Source: Roseicyclus marinus
Lineage (GTDB): Bacteria; Pseudomonadota; Alphaproteobacteria; Rhodobacterales; Rhodobacteraceae
Direction: 5' to 3'
NCBI RefSeq assembly: GCF_030163795.1
Contig: NZ_JASJOF010000001.1
Span: forward strand, 372,001 to 436,000
Length of the DNA stretch: 64,000 nucleotides
Position 1 is the stretch's first letter; each line of letters begins with the position of its first letter. Both the position numbers and the translations under genes were made by a program. Of this stretch, positions 10,990-19,738 are shown piece by piece. Under the pieces are notes generated by a model. It worked only from the letters and a program-made list of their open reading frames with translations, did not search any database and had not been told where the DNA came from.

Positions 10990-12933
10990 TTAGCGGGTTT
11001 TCTTCTCCCAGACGCGGGCCTCTATCAAGGCACGCAGTCGATCGGACAGGGCGTCTGTGTCTTCGCTGACAGCTCCTTGCATGTCCGAGGCGGTGGCCCG
11101 TCCCGCCGTCTGGCGGCGGTGAACGGCGTGGTTGAGGCGGCGACCCAGCCGCGTGTCCCCTTCGGGGATATTGTCCAGGTCTTCCAGCGCCTCGGTCATC
11201 TCGGCCTTCAGCGCGCGGTCGGCGTGGTACTTCGCGAACTCCTCGGTCAGGCAGGCTTCTGCCCGGGTGGCATCGGGCGGCCCCGCTAGGATGGGGTTGA
11301 TGCGCAAATGGGCCATCGACTGCAAGCTTTCAAGGGCGGCCCCGAGTCCCGCGGCGGCGCAGGCCGCCCCCATCGCCTCGGAATCCGCGGCCTCGGCGGT
11401 CAGGATCACGTCAACCAGCGCCGCATGATCGGCGTGGCGCGGGGCGAGGCGGTCGAGATCGGTTTCGAACCGGGACACAAGTTCCGGATACCGGCAAAGC
11501 GTGGCGAGGATCAGCATGATCCGAAGGTCATCCGCCGAAAGCGCCCCGGACCCCAAGGCGGATGACCGGGTTTCGGCCAAGGGCATCTGCGCCTCGGCAA
11601 AGCCACGCGCCCGCCAGCCTGCGCGATCCCCGCGACCTTGTGGCACCGCGGGGCGGAAAAGCGCCCGACGCAACTCTGCCAGCGCCTCGCCATAATGACG
11701 GCGCAGGCCTTGGTCGGTGATCTGGCCGATCGCCTGCCGCAGCCGCCGGTCGAGGGCCGCGCGCCGTTCGGGCGTATCGAAGATTTGCCCCTCGGTCTCG
11801 CGCCGCCAGAGCATCCGCACCAGCGGTTCGGCGGCATCAAGCTGCGCCTGCATCGCGTCGCGCCCGCGGGCCTTGATCAGCTCGTCAGGGTCGAGCCCTT
11901 CGGGCATGAGGCAAAAGCGCAGCGTCTTGCCCGGCTCAAGCATCGGCAGCGCCAGATCGACCAGACGCAGTGCCGCGCGCAAACCCGCCTTGTCGCCATC
12001 AAGCGCGATGATCGGCTCGTCCGCGATGCGCCACATCAGCCGCAGCTGGTCTTGCGTGATCGCGGTGCCCAAGGGTGCGACCGCAGCGCCAAAACCTGCC
12101 CGCACCAGCGCGATCACATCCATGTAGCCCTCGGCCACGATCAGCGGCTGGCCCTTGCCCGCCGCCTCGCGCGCGGGACCATGGTTGTAAAGCGCGCGAC
12201 CTTTGTCGAAGAGGGGGGTTTCGCGGGAATTCAGGTATTTGGCGCGCGCGTTCGGGTCCATCGCGCGACCGCCGAAGCCGATGCACCGCCCCCGCGCATC
12301 CCGGATCGGGAACATGATCCTATCGCGGAACGCGTCATAGGGTGCGCCGCCATCATCGGGGCGCGTGGCGATCCCGGCCTCGATCACATCCGCCTCGTCG
12401 AGGCCCTTGCCGGTCAACGCGCTGAAGGCACCCTGACGGGCGGCGGGCGCAAAGCCGATCTCGAACAGGTCGAGCGCTGCGGCATCGAGGCCCCGCCGAT
12501 CAAGATAGGCACGCGCCTCGGCCGCAGCGCCGGTTTTCAGCTGTAGCCGGTAATGTGCGACGGCCGCTTCCATCGCTGCGGCCAGTTTCGTGGCGCGGTC
12601 GGCCTGCCGCGCGGCCTGCGGGTCGCGGGCCGGCATCTGCATCCCGGCTTCGCGGGCAAGGATTTCCACCGCCTCCATGAAGCCGACATTTTCGGTTTCC
12701 TGAACGAACCCCAGCGCATCACCTTTGGCGTGGCAGCCGAAGCAGTAGTAGAAGCCCTTGCGGTCATCGACGTGAAAGCTCGCGGTCTTTTCCTGGTGGA
12801 ACGGGCAGGGGGCCCAGAAATCGCCCTTGGCCTGGTTCGACTTGCGGTTGTCCCAGATGACTTTGCGGCCCACGACCTGGCTGATCGGGACGCGATTGCG
12901 CAACTCGTCAAGGAAGCCGGGTGGGAGACTCAT
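10990..12933 (-). CDS. dnaG: DNA primase DnaG
   Basis: A 647-residue replicative primase that makes RNA primers at the fork. The N-terminal zinc-binding CHC2 domain has CPFHQEKTASFHVDD followed by FYYCFGCHAKGD (residues about 40-70). The TOPRIM domain lies around residues 260-345 with VAEGYMD and ALDGDKAG. A DnaB-interacting C-terminal region follows. I chose ATG at 12933 (MSLPPGFLDELR, the usual alphaproteobacterial N-terminus) over an in-frame TTG at 12942. A G7/C7 hairpin sits 13 bp upstream of this start. Transcription proceeds into rpoD. Confidence 0.96.
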   Translation of the reverse strand: MSLPPGFLDELRNRVPISQVVGRKVIWDNRKSNQAKGDFWAPCPFHQEKTASFHVDDRKGFYYCFGCHAKGDALGFVQETENVGFMEAVEILAREAGMQMPARDPQAARQADRATKLAAAMEAAVAHYRLQLKTGAAAEARAYLDRRGLDAAALDLFEIGFAPAARQGAFSALTGKGLDEADVIEAGIATRPDDGGAPYDAFRDRIMFPIRDARGRCIGFGGRAMDPNARAKYLNSRETPLFDKGRALYNHGPAREAAGKGQPLIVAEGYMDVIALVRAGFGAAVAPLGTAITQDQLRLMWRIADEPIIALDGDKAGLRAALRLVDLALPMLEPGKTLRFCLMPEGLDPDELIKARGRDAMQAQLDAAEPLVRMLWRRETEGQIFDTPERRAALDRRLRQAIGQITDQGLRRHYGEALAELRRALFRPAVPQGRGDRAGWRARGFAEAQMPLAETRSSALGSGALSADDLRIMLILATLCRYPELVSRFETDLDRLAPRHADHAALVDVILTAEAADSEAMGAACAAAGLGAALESLQSMAHLRINPILAGPPDATRAEACLTEEFAKYHADRALKAEMTEALEDLDNIPEGDTRLGRRLNHAVHRRQTAGRATASDMQGAVSEDTDALSDRLRALIEARVWEKKTR

Positions 12934-12946
12934 GTCTTGCAATATC

Positions 12947-12963
12947 GGGGGGGCAGCCCCCCC
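12947..12963 (-). promoter_or_regulatory. G7/C7 hairpin just upstream of dnaG
   Basis: Seven G residues, a 3-nt loop (CAG) and seven C residues form a very strong stem whose edge is 13 bases from the dnaG ATG. No clear Shine-Dalgarno lies between stem and start. It could limit ribosome access, or be the remnant of a repeat. Seen directly; function inferred. Confidence 0.4.
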
Positions 12964-13085
12964 TGTCCAGATGCGGTGCCGTTAAAGGCTGGGGATGAAA
13001 CGCCCCGGGCGCTGCGCGCTTTGGCCCAAATCCCGCCAAACTTGTCCCGCATCCTGCACGCTCAGCAGCGGAGCGATGCAGGAAC

Positions 13086-13481
13086 ATGGCGCTTGTCAGG
13101 ACGAAAAGCGGGGGTGCGCGGGTCGAAGTGGTCTTTGCCGCGATGGCTTTTTGCGCGGTGATCGGCATGGGCCTATTCCTCTTTGTCACGCCAGCCGCAA
13201 CGCCACGTGCCGCGCCGGCCACCGATCCGGTAGAGGTCGTGTTCACGGACCTGATGGCGGGCGAGATCCAGCAATTCAGCCCGTCGCAGGTGCGTGTGCG
13301 TCTTGAAACCTACATGGACCGAAGCGAGCGGACCGACGCGCAACTGCGCAATGCCCACCGGTCCTGGGCGGAACGGCTTGGCGACCCGCGCTATGCCGAT
13401 CAGGCCTTGGCCAACGACATGTTCGTCATCATCGACCACGCGATGCGCCTGCGCGGCGTACGACCTCATCCGGGGGTTTGA
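13086..13481 (+). CDS. Hypothetical single-pass membrane protein
   Basis: A 131-residue protein with one hydrophobic segment at residues about 14-36 (VVFAAMAFCAVIGMGLFLFV) followed by a probable periplasmic domain containing SQVRVRLETYMDRSERTDAQLRNAHRSWAER-like charged helices. No enzyme motif was recognised. ATG at 13086 follows a GC-rich leader downstream of the divergent dnaG. Its 3' end overlaps the 3' end of soxG on the opposite strand by 16 bp (13466-13481), a convergent arrangement. Coding character is supported by the membrane-protein layout, but there is no family assignment. Confidence 0.65.
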   Translation: MALVRTKSGGARVEVVFAAMAFCAVIGMGLFLFVTPAATPRAAPATDPVEVVFTDLMAGEIQQFSPSQVRVRLETYMDRSERTDAQLRNAHRSWAERLGDPRYADQALANDMFVIIDHAMRLRGVRPHPGV

Positions 13482-14035
13482 GCGCCCCGAAGATCGCGCG
13501 CGGCCACGGCCGTCATTGCGCGCGTCAAGTCATGAACCGCGCTGCTGGCCATGGAGCGGAACACGAGGATCTCGAACGTATCCCCGCCCGGATGCAGGAT
13601 CAGGCAAGACATGTGCCCCAGAAGTGTGCGCCGCGCCGATCCCTTAGGGCAGGCGGCGGGAGCAAGGTCCACGGGCACGAGGCGGGCCAGAACTTCGCGT
13701 GTGGCAGGGCCTGAAAGGACCAGATGCGCCCAGGCGTCGGATTGGTCGATCAGGGCGGCATGGGCGGCCAAGGCGGTATCCGGCGTCGTCCCGAGGAGAA
13801 AGGCCTGATCCAGCCCCGCCCATGCGATGCGCGTCGACCCTGCCTTGTGCAGATTCCCCGGCGCGGGAAAGGGTAGGCCGTGGGCCGATTGCAGGGCCGT
13901 GCTTGCGGCCTCTGTCGCCCCGCGCCAAGGAAGGACGGCCCAGACCTGTCCCGGGATACCTTCGGTCAGTGTCACGTTGCCGATGGTGATCGGTGTCAGG
14001 TCACGCAGGGGCGATGTCGCGATCAACTCAGCCAC
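13466..14035 (-). CDS. soxG: Sarcosine oxidase gamma subunit SoxG
   Basis: A 189-residue small subunit of heterotetrameric sarcosine oxidase, a cytoplasmic complex oxidising sarcosine to glycine and passing the methyl group to tetrahydrofolate. The sequence shows the GcvT-like SoxG pattern (VWAVLPWRGATEAA, RIAWAGLDQAFLLG, AWAHLVLSGPATREVLARLVPVDL). Its start overlaps the end of soxA by 8 bp. It is the last gene of soxB-soxD-soxA-soxG. Confidence 0.9.
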   Translation of the reverse strand: MAELIATSPLRDLTPITIGNVTLTEGIPGQVWAVLPWRGATEAASTALQSAHGLPFPAPGNLHKAGSTRIAWAGLDQAFLLGTTPDTALAAHAALIDQSDAWAHLVLSGPATREVLARLVPVDLAPAACPKGSARRTLLGHMSCLILHPGGDTFEILVFRSMASSAVHDLTRAMTAVAARDLRGAQTPG

Positions 14036-16961
14036 GGGCGCGCCCTCCCTCGCGGTCGAAGAAGACCGGCGGCACGACCTCTACCTTCGTCCGGATACCG
14101 CGCAGAGCATCGATCATCATGATTTCATGCCCCTCGCGCTCGGGGCCATGGCGCAGGAAGGCCAGCGCGATCATGTGGCCGAGGTTGGGCGACTGGCCGA
14201 CCGATGTCACATAGCCCTGATCGTTGCGCGCCTCGGGCGGGTCCTCGGGTTTGAAAAGCCGCGCCCCGGCCGTCAGCACCCCGTCCGGATCGACGGGTTT
14301 GAGGCCCACCAAACGCTCCCGCGCGGGGTCTAGGAGGCCGGGGCGGCCTGCTGCGGCCTTGCCGATGAAATCCTTCTTGCCCGACAGCATCCCCTGCATC
14401 CCGATGTCAAAGGCGGTGACCCGTCCGTGAATCTCGGCATGTGTGATGAACCCTTTTTCCAGGCGCAGGACGTTCAACGCCTCCATCCCGTAGGCACCGC
14501 CGCCCAGAACCTCGGCCCGCGCGACCAGATCGCGGTATAGCGCATCGCCGTAACGGGCGGGCACGGCAATCTCGTAGGCGCGTTCGCCGGAAAACGAGAT
14601 CCGGAAAAGCCGGGCGGGGATGCCGTGCACTTTGACCGCGCCGCAGCCCATGAAGGGAAAGGCCGTATCGTCGATCGGGTCATCCAGAACGCTGTTCATG
14701 AGCTCGCGCGACAGTGGCCCTGCGACCGAAAACTGCGCCCATTGTTCCGTCACCGACAGGAACCGCACGTCCAGATCGGGGCGCAGCGCCTGCGCGGTAA
14801 ACTCCATGTGGGCCATGACCTGCCCGGCGGCGGCCGTGGTCGTGGTCATCACGAAATGTTCCGGCGCCAGCCGCGCGCTGGTGCCGTCATCCATGACGTG
14901 ACCGTCTTCCCTCAGCATCAGGCCATAGCGCGCGCGGCCCACGGGCAGGGTCGAAAAGGTATTCGTATACAAGAAGTCAAGGAAGGCTCCCGCATCCTGT
15001 CCCATGATCTCGATCTTGCCCAAGGTCGAGACATCGACGACGCCCACGGTGGCGCGGACCATCCGGACCTCGCGGTCGCACGATTGCTGCCATGTCGTCT
15101 CGCCCTTGGCGGGGAAATAGCTGGGACGATACCAAAGCCCGGCCTCGATCATCGGCGCGCCACGCGCCAGCGTCGCGGCATGGCTGGTGGTCAGCCGTTC
15201 GGGGGCAAAGCCCTTGCCCTCGGCCCCGGCCCCCATCGCCTTGAGCGTCACGGGAACGAAAGGCGGGCGGAAGGTCGTGGTGCCGGTCGTCGAGATGGTG
15301 CGCCCGGTCGCGTCGGCCAGAATGGCCAAAGCCCCGATATTGGACGATTTGCCCTGATCGGGCGCCATCCCTTGGGTCGTGTAGCGTTTCATATGCTCGA
15401 CGGAGGTAAAGCCCTCCTGAGCGGCCTGTTTCACGTCCTTGGTCGTCACGTCATTGGCGAAATCGAGCCATGCCCGCCCCTTGGCCGCGACGGCCCATAG
15501 CGTACGGCCCCGCCCCGGGTCGTCGCTGGCATCGGGCAGGGCAGGGGCGCGGGGTTTGCGGCCCATGGCCCGAAGCGCTGTCAGCGCCGCCGCCTGCCCC
15601 TCGCGCAGGCAGCCTGCGACCGACAGGGTGCCGTTGCAGGCCCCCGCCGGATGCAGACCCGGAACCGCGCCGGGCGCGGGCAGGAACATCGCGCGCGCCT
15701 CGTCCCACACCGGTCGTGCGCCCAGATGGCAGGTCAGATGCACGGACGGGTTCCACCCGCCCGACAGGCCAAGGCAATCCGCCTCCAGCCGTTGTTCGGT
15801 CCCGCCCTTGCGGATCGTGATTTCGCGCAACCCCAACCGCCCGCGCGTGCCAATGACCTCGGCCCCGGCGATCAGGCGATAGTCGCCCAAGGCCACGGCA
15901 TCGGGGCGCGGGTCGATGACCGTCAGCTTGGAAAACCCTTGCTGCCGGGCCAAGGCCGCGATGGTCCGATGCGCGTGATCGCAGGTGGCAAAGACCGCGA
16001 TCCGTCGCCCGGGCACCACGCCGAACCGTTCGGCATAGGTCGCGATCGCAGAGGTCATCATGATCCCGGGCCGGTCATTGCCGGGGAATGCGATGGGCCG
16101 CTCAAGAGCCCCCGTCGCCAGAACCGCCTGTTTCGCACGGATCCGCCAAAAGGTTTCGCGCGGGAGGTCTGGACCGGGCGGCAGATGCAGGCCGGTGCGT
16201 TCCAGCGCGGCGAAACTGCCGTCGTCATAGACGCCCGTCACCGCGGTGCGCAGCATGACCCGCACATTGGGGATGGCCCGCAGCTGGTCGAGCCGTGTCT
16301 GCGACCAATCCCCGGCAGCCAGATCACCGATCTGGCCATCTTGTGGCCCGGTCTGGCCGCCCGCGACCATCGCATCCTCTGCAAGGATCACGTCGGCCCC
16401 GGCCTCGGCCGCCGTCAGTGCGGCCATGATCCCCGTGATCCCTGCCCCGATCACCAGAACGTCGCAAAACGCATAAGCCTTTTCCGAGGTCGCGCCGCCT
16501 GCCTCGCCCGACAGCGCGCCAAGACCTGCCGCACGTCGGATCAGCGGCTCGTAGACCCGTTCCCAGAAGGAGCGCGGCCACATGAAGGTCTTGTAATAGA
16601 ACCCCGCGCCGAGAAAGGGATGCAGCACATCATTGACCGCCATCAGGTCGCGGTGCAGCGGGCCGATGTGGTTCTGGCTGACGACCTCGAGCCCTTGGTA
16701 GATCTCCTGCACCGTGGCGCGGACATTGGGCATCCGGTCGGGGCCTGTGCCCACGGTCACCAGCGCGTTCGGTTCCTCGGACCCGGCGGTCAGGATGCCG
16801 CGCGGGCGGTGGTATTTGAAGGATCGCCCGACAAGCCGGATATCATTGGCCAGAAGCGCCGAGGCCACGGTATCGCCCGCGCGCCCTGTCACCCTTTGAC
16901 CGTTGAAAGTGAAGGTAACGCTCGCGGCGCTTTCGCCCTGCCATGTGCTGCTGACCCTCAC
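14028..16961 (-). CDS. soxA: Sarcosine oxidase alpha subunit SoxA
   Basis: The 977-residue large subunit. The N-terminal ferredoxin-like Fer2_4 domain (FNGQRVTGRAGDTVASALL, GRSFKYHRPRG) covers residues about 10-95. A Rossmann dinucleotide-binding domain begins at VLVIGAGITGIMAALTAAEAG near residue 170. The C-terminal third is an aminomethyltransferase (GcvT) fold that transfers the one-carbon unit to folate. The start is taken as GTG at 16959-16961, which overlaps the soxD TGA (GTGA) and gives the expected N-terminus; the longer open frame would begin inside soxD. It is encoded between soxD and soxG. Confidence 0.93.
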   Translation of the reverse strand: MRVSSTWQGESAASVTFTFNGQRVTGRAGDTVASALLANDIRLVGRSFKYHRPRGILTAGSEEPNALVTVGTGPDRMPNVRATVQEIYQGLEVVSQNHIGPLHRDLMAVNDVLHPFLGAGFYYKTFMWPRSFWERVYEPLIRRAAGLGALSGEAGGATSEKAYAFCDVLVIGAGITGIMAALTAAEAGADVILAEDAMVAGGQTGPQDGQIGDLAAGDWSQTRLDQLRAIPNVRVMLRTAVTGVYDDGSFAALERTGLHLPPGPDLPRETFWRIRAKQAVLATGALERPIAFPGNDRPGIMMTSAIATYAERFGVVPGRRIAVFATCDHAHRTIAALARQQGFSKLTVIDPRPDAVALGDYRLIAGAEVIGTRGRLGLREITIRKGGTEQRLEADCLGLSGGWNPSVHLTCHLGARPVWDEARAMFLPAPGAVPGLHPAGACNGTLSVAGCLREGQAAALTALRAMGRKPRAPALPDASDDPGRGRTLWAVAAKGRAWLDFANDVTTKDVKQAAQEGFTSVEHMKRYTTQGMAPDQGKSSNIGALAILADATGRTISTTGTTTFRPPFVPVTLKAMGAGAEGKGFAPERLTTSHAATLARGAPMIEAGLWYRPSYFPAKGETTWQQSCDREVRMVRATVGVVDVSTLGKIEIMGQDAGAFLDFLYTNTFSTLPVGRARYGLMLREDGHVMDDGTSARLAPEHFVMTTTTAAAGQVMAHMEFTAQALRPDLDVRFLSVTEQWAQFSVAGPLSRELMNSVLDDPIDDTAFPFMGCGAVKVHGIPARLFRISFSGERAYEIAVPARYGDALYRDLVARAEVLGGGAYGMEALNVLRLEKGFITHAEIHGRVTAFDIGMQGMLSGKKDFIGKAAAGRPGLLDPARERLVGLKPVDPDGVLTAGARLFKPEDPPEARNDQGYVTSVGQSPNLGHMIALAFLRHGPEREGHEIMMIDALRGIRTKVEVVPPVFFDREGGRARG

Positions 16962-17221
16962 CTCGCCACCTCGCGCGCCAGCATCGCGCCGGTGACGGCA
17001 TGGGTCACGGTGTTGCGCTCCACCACCAGCCACGCGCCGCAGCCCGCAACGTGGTGCCACATCTCGCGCGTCGGGCCTGCCGGGTTGTCGCGGTTGTGGA
17101 GGTGATCGTCCCATGCCTCTGGGGGCGCAGCGGGGCTGGGGCGGTGCATGTAGGTTTCATGTCCCTTGCAGGTGAATTCGCGGATGTCGCGCGGGCCGCA
17201 TTGGGGACAGGGGATCAGCAT
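16958..17221 (-). CDS. soxD: Sarcosine oxidase delta subunit SoxD
   Basis: An 87-residue zinc-binding subunit. The N-terminal LIPCPQCGPRDIREFTCKG supplies clustered cysteines for the zinc ribbon typical of SoxD, and the rest (REMWHHVAGCGAWLVVERNTVTH) matches the family. It starts 12 bp after soxB and its stop overlaps the soxA GTG start, so the four subunits are tightly coupled. Confidence 0.92.
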   Translation of the reverse strand: MLIPCPQCGPRDIREFTCKGHETYMHRPSPAAPPEAWDDHLHNRDNPAGPTREMWHHVAGCGAWLVVERNTVTHAVTGAMLAREVAR

Positions 17222-17233
17222 GGATGGGTCCCC

Positions 17234-18487
17234 TCAATGCAGGTTGTGCTGGCTACCCGTGCCCTCTTCGTCCATCAGGCCGTGGCCCGTGGCAAAGCGG
17301 TCGAGACGGTAGCGCGTGGCGGCAGGGTGCGGCTGGCCCGTGGCGATCAGATGGGCAAAGCAATCGCCCGATCCCGGCACCGCCTTGAACCCGCCGTAAC
17401 ACCAGCCGCAATTCAGGTAGAGCCCCTCGACATGGGTTTTGTCGATGATGGGCGAGCCGTCGGGCGACATGTCCATGATGCCGCCCCAACTGCGCAGCAT
17501 CCGCGCCTGTCCGATCACAGGCATCAGGGTCATCGCGGCCTCGACCACATGTTCGGCCATGGGCAGGTTGCCGCGCGCGGCATAGGAGGCGTAGAAATCC
17601 AGATCGCCGCCAAAGACCAGCCCACCCTTGTCGGATTGGCTGATGTAGAAATGGCCCATCCCGTAGGTCACCACATGGTCGATCACGGGTTTCAGCCCCT
17701 CGGTGACGAAGGCTTGCAGGATATGGCTTTCGATGGGCAGGCGCATGCCGGCCATCGCCGCGACCTGGCTCGAGCGTCCCGCCACCACGATCCCGACCTT
17801 TCTCGCCCGGATGGAACCGCGTGTCGTCTGCACGCCGGTCACGCGCCCGTTTTCGATGTCGATCCCCGTCACCTCGCAATTCTGGATCAGGTCGACGCCG
17901 CGCCGGTCGGCGGCGCGGGCAAAGCCCCAGGCCACCGCGTCATGCCGCGCCGTGCCGCCGCGCGGATGGTAGAGACCACCATAGATGGGGAACCGGGTCT
18001 GGTCGTAATCGAGATAGGGTAGGATCTCGCGGCAGCCGTCGCGGTCGAGCAAGATGGCGTCATCGCCCTGGGCGATCATCATGTTGCCCCGCCGGGCGGC
18101 CGCGTCGCGCTGTCCGTCGGAATGGAACAGGTTGATGACGCCGCGCTGGCTGTGCATCACGTTGTAGTTCAGGTCCTGCTCCAGCCCTTCCCAGAGCTTG
18201 AGCGAATGGGAATAGAATTCCGAATTGCCGGGAAGCCCGTAATTGGCCCGCACGATGGTGGTGTTGCGCCCCACGTTGCCGCCGCCCAGATACCCTTTCT
18301 CCAGCACCGCCACATTGGTCAGCCCATGCCGTTTGGCCAGATAATGCGCGGTGGCCAGCCCGTGGCCGCCGCCGCCGATGATCACGATGTCATAGGCCGG
18401 TTTCGGCGCGGTGTCGCGCCATGCCGGGCGCCAGCCGCGATTGCCCGTGATCCCCTGTGCCAGCACCTGCCAGCCTGAATAGCGCAT
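17234..18487 (-). CDS. soxB: Sarcosine oxidase beta subunit SoxB
   Basis: A 417-residue FAD/FMN-binding catalytic subunit of the DAO family. The N-terminal dinucleotide motif is IVIIGGGGHGLATAHYLAKR near residue 32, with the characteristic RRGVI-type and GIMDMSPDGSPIIDKT segment near residue 340 and a C-terminal NCGWCYGGFKAVPGSG. It is first in the operon soxBDAG; glycine and one-carbon genes that often accompany it are not in the window. Confidence 0.93.
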   Translation of the reverse strand: MRYSGWQVLAQGITGNRGWRPAWRDTAPKPAYDIVIIGGGGHGLATAHYLAKRHGLTNVAVLEKGYLGGGNVGRNTTIVRANYGLPGNSEFYSHSLKLWEGLEQDLNYNVMHSQRGVINLFHSDGQRDAAARRGNMMIAQGDDAILLDRDGCREILPYLDYDQTRFPIYGGLYHPRGGTARHDAVAWGFARAADRRGVDLIQNCEVTGIDIENGRVTGVQTTRGSIRARKVGIVVAGRSSQVAAMAGMRLPIESHILQAFVTEGLKPVIDHVVTYGMGHFYISQSDKGGLVFGGDLDFYASYAARGNLPMAEHVVEAAMTLMPVIGQARMLRSWGGIMDMSPDGSPIIDKTHVEGLYLNCGWCYGGFKAVPGSGDCFAHLIATGQPHPAATRYRLDRFATGHGLMDEEGTGSQHNLH

Positions 18488-18593
18488 GTCCCGCCCCGTG
18501 GCCGCCTTGCGCGAACACTATCGGGCGCGGCCCCCGCAAAGGAAAGCCCGGCCGCGACATTGGCGGGCATGGCGGCGACGCGTTGCGCGCCGG

Positions 18594-19160
18594 TCAGCAG
18601 GTGTTTTGCGTCTCGAACCGGATCTGACCGGCATAGCGCGGTCGCGTGAAGGTGAAGTTCGTGAAGGTGATCGGGGCGAGGCCGGTGTTGAAGGCTGGGC
18701 GATAGGGGATGAAGGATTGCACGAGGATCAGCCGCTCGGCATGGACCATGGTGGGCAAAAGCTCGCCCATGTCGACGAGGTTGGCGGTGAACAACACCGC
18801 CTCGCCGTTGGTGGCGTCGGACCATTCCACGCAATGGCTATCGGTGGTCGCGTCGTAATAGATCTGCGACACCCGCAGGCGCACGCCGCCGTCGTTGCGC
18901 ACCATGTTCTCGAGCAGGCTGGAATAGCCGTCGACATCGCGGGTGCGCAGGGTGTTGGTCTGCCGCGAGATCACGTCGGCGATTGCATAGGTCGCCTTGA
19001 CCGAAGAGGCGTAGGTGCGGAACGCGTCGAAAAAGACGAAACTCGAGATATAGCACCATGCAAGGACCGGTGTGATGATCGCCGTTTCCATCGCGATGGC
19101 GGCGCGTTCGTCTTGCCAGAAGCGGTGGATCATGCGGCTGAGCATCGCGGAGGGTCTCAT
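18594..19160 (-). CDS. TadE/TadG-like pilus-assembly protein
   Basis: A 188-residue protein with the TadE-like N-terminus: short basic leader, acidic residue, then a hydrophobic segment at residues about 18-40 (AAIAMETAIITPVLAWCYISSFVFF), followed by an exported domain with a C-terminal cysteine. The WQDERAAIAMETA motif resembles the prepilin-like processing region of TadE proteins. It is third in an operon of three overlapping genes, its ATG overlapping the previous TGA. A role in Flp/Tad pilus assembly or in surface attachment is inferred; no tad ATPase, secretin or flp pilin is nearby. Confidence 0.75.
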   Translation of the reverse strand: MRPSAMLSRMIHRFWQDERAAIAMETAIITPVLAWCYISSFVFFDAFRTYASSVKATYAIADVISRQTNTLRTRDVDGYSSLLENMVRNDGGVRLRVSQIYYDATTDSHCVEWSDATNGEAVLFTANLVDMGELLPTMVHAERLILVQSFIPYRPAFNTGLAPITFTNFTFTRPRYAGQIRFETQNTC

Positions 19161-19738
19161 TGCGGTTCATTCACGAAGATGGATGAGGCGACGATGTGCA
19201 AACCGCCCGTGTCGTCCCGCGCAAGGTTCAGGCCAAAGCCTGAGAAGGGCAGGATCCGGTCGATGATGGCACAGACCCGGATCACGACCAGTTCGTTGTC
19301 CTGACCCTGTCGGAACTCGTTGGCCGGCCGGATCGACAGGTCGCGGCGGTCGACGCAGGCGACATCGGCGGTGGGCAGATCGTAGGTCGTCGTGTCGATC
19401 ACCCGCAGGTCCACCACCAGAACCTCCAGGCAATTCGGGATCGCCCGCGTGTTGTCGCAGATCGCCTGCGCGATATCGACCGAGGTCAGGGCCCGGGATT
19501 GCCCGGTTGTCTCGTCCGTGATGTTGCGCACCAGCCGCAACAGGCGCACGCCTTCGTCCAACGAGCGTTCCATCAGGACCTGCCGCGTCAGGATCACGCC
19601 ATTCTCGAACACGGCGATGAACATGGTGATCACGATGGGGAACATGATCAGGAATTCCATCGTCGCCGTCGCGTGTTCATCGCGCGCGAAGGTCCGCATG
19701 CGGTGCAACAAGCCGGTCACGATACGCCCCCCCGTCAT
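19157..19738 (-). CDS. TadE-like pilus-assembly protein
   Basis: A 193-residue protein with the same layout as its downstream neighbour: a basic leader (RMRTFARDEHATATMEFLIMFP) and a hydrophobic segment at residues about 26-48, then a soluble exported domain with three cysteines that may form disulfides. The ATATMEFLIMFPI segment is the classic TadE motif. Both ends overlap neighbouring genes by 4 bp (ATGA), so all three are probably made together. Confidence 0.8.
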   Translation of the reverse strand: MTGGRIVTGLLHRMRTFARDEHATATMEFLIMFPIVITMFIAVFENGVILTRQVLMERSLDEGVRLLRLVRNITDETTGQSRALTSVDIAQAICDNTRAIPNCLEVLVVDLRVIDTTTYDLPTADVACVDRRDLSIRPANEFRQGQDNELVVIRVCAIIDRILPFSGFGLNLARDDTGGLHIVASSIFVNEPQ

